From assembly GCA_028583685.1 (NCBI GenBank), contig JAMXIF010000002.1, positions 58,905,776 to 58,969,775 on the forward strand: 64,000 nt of DNA. The letters are read 5' to 3'. The translations under genes were made by a program, and so were the position numbers. Of this stretch, positions 39,101 to 51,100 are shown piece after piece. This DNA comes from Petaurus breviceps papuanus (Eukaryota > Chordata > Mammalia > Diprotodontia > Petauridae). The notes below the pieces were generated by a model that saw nothing but the letters and a program-made list of their open reading frames with translations, was not told the origin of the DNA and did not search any database. Each line of letters opens with the position of its first letter. The first letter of the stretch is position 1.

Positions 39101-42100
39101 GTGTAATTAATCAAGGTGATCCTGAGCATTTTCATGAAAGGCTTGAGTTGCTTATCAGCAGAGCTGAATTGTTTCCTATGCTGGTACTCAAGGTTGCTGG
39201 TCAATTAGCATATGGGCCTATGACCTTTTCACACAATTTTCTTTGAAATCATATGTCTCCTTAATCCTAAGAAAGCAGCGGGCCCCTAGGAATCACAGGT
39301 CAGCACACACTGCTCCCAGAATTAATTATACTATTGGAATAGGCATTGTGTGTAGATGGCTAGCATAGGAGATCAGGTAATTGATAGCTATTGGAGTTGG
39401 TTTCTTTGTACATTTTTCTCTAAGAACATTCATTCTCCCACCCACCCACCAACCTTAGCTGTTTGTATTTTTGGATCTTTAAACCTAGTGGTTTAAAATA
39501 CTACTGTATCTTGAGTACACTATATCATACAACTTGTGCTTTAGGTTAATGATGTCATTTAGAAAAGATAAACAGTGCAAGATAATGAGTTCCTTGAGAG
39601 CTGGGACTGAGTCTTATTCATAGGCATCTTCTCCCACATCCATTCCTTCCACACACATACATATGTACAAACACAGACACACACATACACACCCATAGAA
39701 ATAGAGCTTCGCCTTTCATAGATATTAAATAAATGGTTATAACCAGGAATTTCTGTGTACCAGGAGTATAACATCTCCCCACAGAAAGCATAATAATCCT
39801 ATCTGAACACCAGGGAAGAGTCTGAGAGATCCAAGTTTTTTTACTCACTACCGTGGGAATTGTGATCAAAATGAGTATAAGAGGGCTGGAGATCTAGCGC
39901 CATATTTCTCTATGGGCGTTTGCCACACCACCATGGAAAGCTGCAGAAATTGCCCTCAGAAATATCTTTGTGGGTCAATATTAGTGAGCTTTTATTAGTG
40001 GCATTTAAAACAAATATGGTGTGTATATATGCATATATGCAACCTGGCCTACCATTCAGCTGGTTATTCTTTGCAGCCATACAATTGCTGGGCAGGGGGA
40101 TTGACTCCAGTACCTCCCAGTAGAGTTTTACAGGTGACGAAACTCCTTACTAGAGAGGCCAAGAGACTGAGCCATCTAGACACTTCATATACTTCCAGTA
40201 CGTTCTACATGACACTTAGCTCCTAAAACTCCCCATTTGTGGTCACTGAACATGAGTAAGAAAGACTGAAGAAGGGGGCAGCTGGGTGGCACAGTGAATA
40301 GAGCACTGGCCCTGGAGTCAGGAGGATCTGAGTTCAAATCTGGCCTCAGACACTTAACACCAACTTAGCCATGTGACCTTGGGCAAGTCACTTTAACCCC
40401 AAGTGCCCTCCAAGAAGCAAAAAAAGAAAGACTGAAGGAGCTATGGGGTAAATGGGAATGGAGAGAGGAAAAGTATATTCCCAGGCATTGGGATAAAATC
40501 CAGTTCAAAGGTTCTGCCAGTATTAGGGAATATTGGTCTGTTTGGCCCTATTATTGCCACTGTGCTCCTAACCTAGAAAGGGAAGAATGCAACATGGCTT
40601 GTACGTGTGCCTATAGTGATGTATTTGTACTTTCTAAACAGCCACTTCTCAGTGCAAGATCCTCAAGTGTAACTCAGAGTTCTGGACAGCCACATCAGGC
40701 ACTCACTACCCGGGATCTGAGGACGCCCCTGAATTCTGCACTGCTCTGCGTGCTTACTCTCACTGTACCCGGCGCACAGCCCGTACATGCAGAGGGGACC
40801 TGGCCTACCATTCAGCTGTCCATGGCATAGAAGACCTAATGAGCCAACACAATTGTTCCAAGGATGGTCCCACCTCACAGCCCCGTCTCCGAACCCTCCC
40901 ACCAGGAGACAGCCAGGAGCGATCAGACAGTCCAGAAATCTGTCACTATGAAAAGAGCTTTCATAAACATTCAGCTCCCCCCAACTATACCCATTGTGGC
41001 TTGTTTGGGGACCCTCACCTCAGAACTTTTACAGACCGATTTCAGACCTGCCAAGTACGAGGGGCTTGGCCTCTCATTGACAATAATTACCTGAATGTGC
41101 AGGTAACCAACACTCCAGTGCTCCCAGGATCTTCAGCTACAGCCACCAGCAAGGTAAGGTCACAGTACAGTGTGATGCTGGACAGCCCCAGCTCTTTTCT
41201 ATGACTTTCGATAACTCAAGCTAGTTCTCCCCACCTACCCCCTTTCCCCAGTAACTAAGGAAGAAAATAGGTCATTTGTTGTGAAAAGGAAAGCACTGAG
41301 ATTAGCCTACCTGGTACCAACAAGCACTGTCATCTGAAAGAATAAACTGACACCTTTTGCTGTTACTGTTACCATTCTGAGCTTCAGGTATCCTGGCCAG
41401 ACTTTAAGTGCTAGACCAAAAGTGAGCTACCTGTGGGTATTTGCACCAATAAGTGCCACCTGAAGCGATTATTAGTGTGATATCACTTCCCATTCCCATG
41501 TGAACCTCATTATCATTCATCAAATTAATGAGTAGTTAGGGGTGGCTAGGTGGCACAGTGAGTAAAGCACTGGCACCGGAATCAGCAAGACCCGAATTTG
41601 GTTCTGGCCTCAGACACTTAACACCCACACAAAAAAACTAGCCATGTAACCTTGGGCAAGTTACTTAACCACAGTTGCCCTCTAAAAAAGCAAAAAAAAA
41701 AAATAACGAGTAGTTAATTAAGAATTGCTTAAAAGGTACTATAGAGCATCCACAGAAATTTAAGTGTTAGGACCTAGAGAGCTCACAGTCTAAAAAAGAC
41801 ATACATATACACACAAATACCTATACCCACAAGGAAAGGTTAAGAAGTGATACATATATGATCATAAGTGTCAATTGATTTGTGGAATAAGTCCTCTGTT
41901 TCTTTTTCCCTTACCCTTTCCTTTCTTCCTTCTTCCCTTTTCATGATTTGCTTTTTCCCCCCATTTCTTTTTTCTCTCTTTCTACCTGTGACTAATGCCT
42001 GCCTGTCAGTGGCTCAGCCCTGATGGTGGTTTCTGGGAATGGGAAAGCTGCTTGACCCCTGTCATAAATTGGTAAATGTTATAAAATCAGGGAAATAGCA

Positions 42101-45100
42101 AGGATGCTTTTTGTTGCTGTTCTTGTATGATTTAGTTTTTTAAATGCTGGCTATTCTTAAAAGGCAAGAAAAAAGAAATTCAGACAGGGGAGGTAGCTAT
42201 CTCTCAGCTAATATGATGGCTTGTTTATAGAATCCCAGGGATTCGACAAAAATATTAATCAAAAGAATTAAATACATCTATAAAATAGAAAGCTAAAGCA
42301 ACCCACAAAAATCATCTTTTCTGCATATTACTTGTAAAATGCCAACAGATGGGAAAAGTTAGAATTTATATGAAGACATCTGTAAAATAATCTTTAGAGA
42401 AATATGAAACATAAATAAGTAGATAGTCATAGATGTGTCTAAGAATAAGAGATGATAAAGAATGATATGAATGGGAAGGGCAGAGGTTGTACCAAGTTCA
42501 TGATTTAACATATTCACTACTTTATATATTCCTGTGATAGCAGACAATCAGGTGATTTTAAACACAAATGGTCTTAGAGGTTTTGTTTTTTTGGGGGGGT
42601 GGGGGTGGGAGAGGGGGTTTGGAAGCACTTGGGGTTAAATGACTTGCCCAGGGTCATACAACTAGTAAATGTGTGAGGCTTCATTTGAACTCAGGTTCTC
42701 CTGACTCCTGGACCAGTGCTTTATCCTAGTTGCTCTGGCATTAGTGTTTTTTTTAGAGGTACATAATAGGATCCTACAGTTAGAGCTGAAAGGGGTCTTT
42801 GGAGGTTCTCTATTTCAGTCTCATTTTACAGATGAGGAAACTGAGGCCCAGAGAGTTTAAATGTTCATGGTTAGTAAGTGGCAGAGGTGGGATTTGAATA
42901 CAGGACTTCTACTCTAAAACCAATACTCTTTATACCACAGAGAGATTATCTGTTCTCTATGGAATAACTTTATGCCGAGGTGCTCCGATTGCTTTATATA
43001 GAAATTTTTAGTGAGCAGTAAGATATTATTTGACCCATTTTATAGATGTAGAGAGCCTGGAATCCCAGGAGCATAAAGGGACTTGCTGGAGCTGCTCTTG
43101 GTTTCTGGACTGACTTGAGGACAGTGTTCAGATCTCCTGCCTCACAGGCCACTGCACCATCCTCTGCCCACCCAAGCTCTGGTGTGTTTGCTGTCTCCTT
43201 TGATTTCCCCAGGGGGGTTTCCCATTTGGCAGGAGAGAAGGAATGAGCAGCAGTCCAGCTCATCCAAAACCAAAAATGTCAGCAGTTTGTTTTTCTGTGG
43301 AAAGAGCCCTGGAAGGCATGCCAGGGAGAACCAAGCTTGGTCCACAAGGGAGTTTCTGTTTCTTCTTTTCCCTCTCCCACCCACCCCTTAAAATTGAAAC
43401 TTTCTAAGTGACTTTGAGGCTGACTATAAATGCTGGATTCTTCTGCATCCAGGGCAAGTGCCTCTTCTTTCTTTTTCCTCATTGTGCCTACGTATCCCAG
43501 AATAGAGGTATTTCTTTCCTGGACCCCATAGTTTGTACTAGAAAGTAGGGCTTTAGTCCATCTCACCAGGAATCACTAACCTATTCTAATACAAAAGCCC
43601 TGCCTTGCTCTCAATGTCTAACAGCTCTCAGCCCTTACATGTAGGCAATACACGTCTTTCTTTACCAACTTGGTTCTCTCACTGTTTATTATTGTCATAC
43701 CAGGGGTGCCATGAATCCTTGTTTTATTATTCCTCTGGGTCATTCTTCGTTACCTTTATGAGCACAAGACTGTTATATAATTCATGATCTCCTACATTCT
43801 CTAATGATCTCTCATGATCTCCTGCATTCTGCTAATCTTCCCAAGAGCCAAGACAGATGAACACAGGGAATCAACCTCAGCAACAAAAATGCACAGGACT
43901 TAAGGGATTTGCTCCAAGTCAGTGAAGGTCTCTTAACCCACTGTCTCATAGTGGATTATTTCATTAAATGTAAACTCCTTGAGGTCAGGGGTTATTTTGT
44001 TTCTGCTTTACGTCCAGTGCCTAGCTCAGTGGCTTCTACTTAGTAGGCAGACCACTGGTCTCCTACCTCACAAAATGTCTGCATCACTGCCTCTGATCTC
44101 TCCTGTAAGCGACTTCCAGACTAATCTCCTGAAAATGCCATTTTCATCTTCTTATTCTCCTGTTAAATACATTCATTCACTTCTTGTCCCGACTCCTTGG
44201 TTTGGCATTCAAGGTCACAGTCCTGTCCCATGCAAACCTGTTATTACCTTGCTCCGTGACCTGGCATGTTCTTCTCCCTTCTCTCCATATATCCATTCAT
44301 ACCCATTTTCCAAGACATCGACTGAAATCCTACCTGCTTTCTAAATTCTTTCACAATTGTTCCCAATCATAACATGTAATTGATGTTTCATCTGATCTCT
44401 CACCACATCTGGTGTTGTCTGTGCCACTCATTTGGAACTTAGTTATTGCCTGGCATTATAGTAGTAACTCACATTTTCCTAGACTTTTAAGGTTTGCAAA
44501 ATGCTTTTCTTTTAACAGCCCTATGATATAGGTAGCAGAAGCTGTGATATCCCCACTTTATGGGCGAGGACACCCTCCAGTAGTGGGGTGGCAAATTTTG
44601 TACTTAGCCCACTCTCTTCCATAGGGTTAAGCTGGTAGAGGAGAGTGAAACTAATATCCATTCATTTCTATGACATAAATTGGTGCTTTGTCAAGAACAA
44701 GTTCAAATAAGCATGGACCAGCTAGCTCAGCAAAGAAATTGAATCAAGTGATTCCTTTGGGAGGAGGACAGTATTGGAGACAGCTGTAAATGACAGCAAG
44801 AAGATCTGAGGAAGGTTTTTCTCTCCTCTTCTCTGCTGTCTCTTCCCCTCTTCCTCTCTCTCTTCCTCATTGTTGGCACTGGATCCTACTTTTCAACAAA
44901 CCCCCTTCGTGCTATTACTTGTGGTTCATTCCCTGGCACTAATATTAAGAAAAATCTCAGGAGCTTGTCAGCCTTCCAGAGGACTGTCTCCATGAGAGAT
45001 GGTGGTTAGAGTCTAAACCAGCCTTTCTTGTTTCTTCCAAGGAGCCCTCTGGGATCCAGTGAGGAGTCTCCCCCAAGCCTGTGTGCCTATGTGTCCCTCC

Positions 45101-48100
45101 AAACTTTGGGGTTTGCTGGAGACATCAGGGAGGATTAGAGTTCCTTCAAGTAGGGCTGCCACTCATCTCTTCTCCCCTTTCCCTCCTGTTCTTCCCATCC
45201 ATACTCTTGCCCCCAAATAAACAACCTATAAAGATTGTTAGCTGGCATTTTCTCCAAAACTTGAGATTGTTCTTGGTTTCACCCTTCTAGGGCAGCACTA
45301 GCCATGTATTATCACATATAGATGATGGTAGCTAGGTGACTCAGTGGACAGAGCACTGGACCTGTAATCAGGAGGATTCATCTTCTGAATCCAAATCCAG
45401 CCTCAGACACTTAACTAGCCGTGGGACCCTGGACAAGTCACTTAACTCTACTTGCTTCAGTTTTCTCATCTGTAAAATGAGCTGGAAAAAGAAATGGCAA
45501 ACCAGTATCTTTGCCAAAAACAAAACAAAAACCTAGAAAACTAGATGGGGTTGCAAAAAGTCAGACATGACTGAAAAACAACTGAGCATTGCATATAGAT
45601 ATAGCCTTGCTAGATAGCCTCATCCATTTACAAACTACGTAGAGATGTAAGGAAGTTGAAAGTAGATAAAGCAAGAGAAGCAAGAAATACTTCTTTGCTG
45701 TCCAAATAGACTATATGGACATGATAAAATTAAATGAATTTGCCAAAAAATGGATGGAGAGGCAGCAGGTTTTGCCATCTTAAAGCAATAAATCCCTAAA
45801 CTTTGTAGCTTTTGTCATTTAGAGAATGCAGTCCTATCCCATTCTGTATCCTCCTCCCACCCCAATTCCTCACTCACACACATACACACGTAAAAAAATC
45901 TCCTGGGGGCAGGGGGAGTAGTGGGGAATCTTCCCTAGGTAGAAATTAATAGAATGGCAAGGAACCTGATACTTGCTTGGGTTAACTTTTGTAGCTTTCC
46001 CTTCAAAACCCATGCCCCAAAGTTTATACATAACCTCCCCAACTTTAATTTCTTCCCTGATCCCCACCATGGTCCAGCAAAGTTTTAAAGCTTTACAGTG
46101 GTGTGAAAGAATCTGTAGTTACACACTGAAAATTGAAAGTAAATTTCACATTCTATAATTAGCTTAGTACAAGTTAAATCCTTAAACATTACCTGTAGGT
46201 ACTTCTTTTAATATATATCAGTCTACTGACCCCTTCTTTGGGCCTCAGCTTTATTTTTGCCAGACTTATCACTTGCCCAAAATGAGATCTCACTGTTTCT
46301 CAGCCCTTTATACTGTACTGGAAAAAGGGTTTGTTTTGGGGGAGAGGGTCCCAAGCAAAATAAAACAAAACACTTGTGTGCCATAGGCAGTTTGAAAATT
46401 TGGGGGCACACTAGCCCATAATTCTTTACGTTTGAAAATTTTGTTCCTAGTGTTTTACTCTTCACCAGAATCCATTATATGCAAATTTTCTTTCACAAAA
46501 TAAAGGCAGATATGTCAAAAGAATTTTCTAGCATTAAAAAATGCCTATATTTATTTTTTTTAATAATATTAAGTAGAATCCCTCATTATATGCTGTCATA
46601 GCTCAGGACCTATACAATTTTTCACTTTACTAATCCCCAGCCTTCCTTGACTTCAGGTCAGAATTATTTTATTATTAGCCTCCCACCTGATTTATCAAAC
46701 CAAAAATCTCTCTTAGCTTGACTTTAAGAAATTTCTGATAACCTTTATTTTAGTTATGGCCACTAAGCCCCTGGTTGTCCTGAGTTGATTCCCATTCATT
46801 TTGTTTTGGTTTTTTGGATTTGTTTTGTTTTTTTTATTAGCTCTTTTCTTACTGTTTCTTTTCAAGGCCCCTTCCTATCCTTGTTCTTTTTTTTTTTTAA
46901 TCAAATGCTTTATTAACTTCTAATTTACATCATTCAATTCTGCAAGATTTTGAGTTACAAATTTTCTCCCCATTTTTCCCCCTACCCAACACCCCAAAAT
47001 AGCAATTCCACTGGATATCCCCTCCTCCAATCTGCTCTCTCCCATATCTTCTCCCATACCCCCTCCAACTTTCCAGTAGGGCACAGTGGATCTCTATGCC
47101 CCAGTGCCTGTATATCTTATTTCCCAGTTACATGTAAAATAATATTAATAATAGTATATATATATATTTTTTTTAAACATTTGATTTTAAAGTTTTGAAT
47201 TCCAGATTCATTCCCTTCCTCCCTTGTCACCCACCCTTACTGGGAAGATAAGCAGTTCAGTATAGGTTGTACATGTGTGGCTAATGCAAAACATTAACAT
47301 AGTGGATACATTGTAAAAGACAGACTATATTTCCCTCCCTCCTATCCCATATCCCACTTGTGCTATTCTCTACTTTGATCCTGTCCCTTTTCAAAAGTGG
47401 GTACTTCCAACTTCCCTCCCCCCCAACCTGCCCTCCCTTCCATCATCCCCACTCTCATCCCCTTCCCCCCTACTCTCCTGTAGGGTGAGATACCCTATTT
47501 AGTATGTATGTCATTCCCTCCCTAAGCCAAATTCAGTGAGAATCAGATTGACTGATTCCCTTTTGCCTTCCTGTTCTTCCCCTCCATTGTAACCATTTTC
47601 CCTTGCCTCTTCTATATGAGATAGTTTACCCCATTCTGTCTCTCCCCATCTCCTCTCATTATATTCCTCTCTCACCTCTTCATTTCACCTTTTAAGTATC
47701 ATCCCTTCCTATTAAATTGGTCCTCTGCCCTCTGTCTATGTATACCTGTAGACATATATACACACATTCACATATGTATTCACACACCCATATACCCTCC
47801 GATATATATATTCCCTTCAACTATTTTCATACTGATAAAAGTTTAATCAGTTACAATTATAGTTTTTCCATTTAGGAATGTAGATAGTTCAACTTTGATA
47901 AGTTCCTTATGATTTCTTTTCCTTGTTTACCTTCTCATGCTTCTTTTGCTTCTTGTATCTGAATATCAGATTTTCTATTGAACTCTGTTTTTTTCATCAA
48001 GAATGCTTGAAAGTCCTCTATTCCACTGAAGGACCATATTTTCCCCTGAAACATGATACTCCGTTTTGCTGGGTACCTATCCTTGTTCTTAAGGCTTTTT

Positions 48101-51100
48101 TTGTAGGCCCTTTTGCCCCGTTCTTCCAGCCTGGATTAGCTCACCATGGGTTCTCTTTCCTTTAGATAATTCCCACCACTGTATTTCATTTTTAAAAGCC
48201 CCCTTAGCTTGTCTCAGCTTCTTCTTTATTGCTGCTACTCTTTCACATCAACAGCTTTAGTGGCCTAGTCTAGAAATTCCATTCCTCCTGGTAGCTTTAA
48301 TTTCCATAGCCTCTATCCTAAGCTGGCATCCTTCAGGTGGTAACTAGTGTGTAAAATATAGCTGTCTTCTTGCCTTAAGAAGTTCCACCCAGCCTTGCCT
48401 AGGGCCCTGGGCCTTCATGAGTGTTAAAATTCTTGAGATTCCACATGAGATTTTTAGCACCAGTATCATGATCAGCAGGCAGTTTTTGGAGAAAGATATT
48501 TTCATCATAAAAGCATGCAGGCTTCCAACAACCTTTCATAGCTATTGGCAGTTCAAGTAAGTTGTCTCCCTTGGAGTGGGGTCACCTTACTGATAGGAAT
48601 TTCAGGCCAACCAGGTTCCACCCAATAGTGCTTTTATAGCAAAGAGTCATGGATAGTTTGAGACTGAGGGAGAGGAAGAGGTGCTAGAAAGTAGCTAAAA
48701 GGCCTATTATAGAGTTGACAGTAGAAGATAAACAGTTGAATGCAGGAAATCCCCAGCTCCCAAGTAACTCCTTAGTACTTAGTACCCAACCCTCTAACCA
48801 GTGAATTCCCCTTTAGTAAATCAAAGTTTAGACCATTCAACTCAAGAAATATTTATTCAGCATCTGTTATGTTCAAGGCACTGTGCTAGGTGCTAGGGAC
48901 ACAAACACTAAAATTAAAACTCTGCCCTCAAGGAGTTTTTGACTTACCTGGGGAAGATGCGACATGTATGCAGATGAGCAAATTCAAGGCTAATTCAACC
49001 TTAACAATTAGGGAAGCTTCCAGGGCAGGTGAGATCTTAGCTCTGCTCTAGAGGAGGATCAGGATTCTCAGAGGTGAAGGGAACAGACATGCTTTCTCTC
49101 ACTCCCTTTGCCTGTGTTCTAGTTGTCCTCAAACAGAGGGCTCCTAGAGCCAAGAGGCAGGGGCCACGTTTGTAATTGTTAGGCTAAGGAAGACATTGCA
49201 GGTTTTATTTGTGCCCTGAATACTGTTCACTGTGAGTGAGTTATGGCAATGGGAGAGGAGTATTCCTTTCTCTTTGTTTCATATATTTTCCAATAGGGTG
49301 GCTTTTTCTAGGTGATGTGAAGTCAGCAAAGACATTTAAAGGTTCAGTTTCACAGGAGCTAAAAAAAAACCTGACTCAAATAACCTTACTGCACCCTTGC
49401 CCCCCTTTTCTTCCTGCACCCTGTTTCTGCTGCTCTGGTAGCATCCTGCCAAGTCAGACCAGGCATTTTTTTGTCCTAAACATCCTCAGCAACTTCCATA
49501 TCACTACAGTGGGAGACTCTGGTGAGGTTTCTCCCACAGAAGTAAAGAATTACTCAGATGAAGAAACAGCAGCAGGAGCTGTCCACTACCAAAGTCCATT
49601 TAAACATCATAATAGCCAGATGATAGCTGCCTTTAATGTGCTAATCCATTGGCAGAATTGTAGACCTGAAAAGGAGACAGTGTACTTATTGAATGACCAC
49701 AGTGTGAGCTCATTTACTATCTCATTATTACTATCTCTTCATTATTACTATCTCTTGCTAAGTGGCCATAGTGTTTGAAGCTCTAAGCAAAAGTTGAGAT
49801 TACTGCAAAAACAAAGGCACTATGGTCCCTCCCTCAAGGGGCTTTACTCTTTGGCTTAGAGAGAAAAATCTTTAAAAAAAAATTTTAACTAGAGAAATAA
49901 CCTCTAACTGCAGTAGAACCACTTGAAATTAGGATCCTACGTGGGAGGGACCACATAATCTGTTGGGGGGTCAAGTGCTTCCTGTTGGCCCATTCCACTT
50001 AACATTCTCCTTAAGAGTCTAAGACCATGCCCTGGATAATGCCACCTTGTAAAGAGAGAGGAGAAGCAGGTAGCATTTAGAATGACCACCTTACCTGTAT
50101 TTTATGATTCAATTGAAAATATTTATTTACTAAACACCTACCATGTATAAGATACTGACTCTAAAAGAGATATATAGAAATAAATAAGACATAGCCCCTG
50201 CTTTCAAGAAATTTATAATGCCATTAGAAAGATTAGACCAATAGAGAAATAAATAAGAAGACAAGACAGAATATAATCAATGCAGCAAAAGTTAAAAAGT
50301 TTTCAAAGGATGGAAGTAGAAAAATACAGAATGCTTCATGAATTTTTATATTAGCTTTCTTCTGGTTTAAGGACATGGAATTCCATCTGTTGGAAAAAAG
50401 GTTGCAAAGTACCCTCATGGAATGTTGGGTGTCTGTGTGAGGGCTTGATGTGAGCAAATTTGCTGCCTGTGTCATTATGGAAATTCTTTGTGATTCATGT
50501 CTTCAGAGGACAGTACTGGTAATCTACCGTCATCTAGAATCTCACAGCTGTAGAAGATCCTAAGATTTCCCTTTTCTAGCACCCTAAGCATACAAGAACC
50601 TGTCCTGAACAGAGAAAAATCTAACAGTCATTAGAGTCAAGAAATTATTTTTTTCAAATCTCTAATGCCATGTGTTAAACCCATGTTGCCTAGTTCTATA
50701 TTTGATATAACTAGAAGTTAGTGGGTCTTTGCATAATAGTTTTTTTATTCTTTTGAAGACTTTAATAATCTTTTCCGATATTTCTTTCCTAAACTAAATA
50801 ATCTTAATTCCTTGATTTATTTTTACAATAAATAGAACTGTAATTTGGACCCTAACCACTTTTCTCCCTTGCTTCCTTCTTGCCAGCTAACAATCATCTT
50901 CAAGAATTTCCAGGAGTGTGTTGAGCAGAAGGTATACCAGGCAGAAATGGATGAACTCCCTGCAGCATTTGCTGATGGCTCCAAGAATGGTGGTGACAAG
51001 CACGGGGCCAACAGCCTGAAGATTACTGAGAAGGTGTCTGGCCAACACATAGAGATCCAGGCCAAATACATTGGCACCACCATCATTGTGAGGCAGGTGG

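Noticed and set aside
47041-47480. C/T-rich stretch as a possible promoter
   Set aside because: It is the antisense of the AG-rich 3' UTR of the HAL1-type element.
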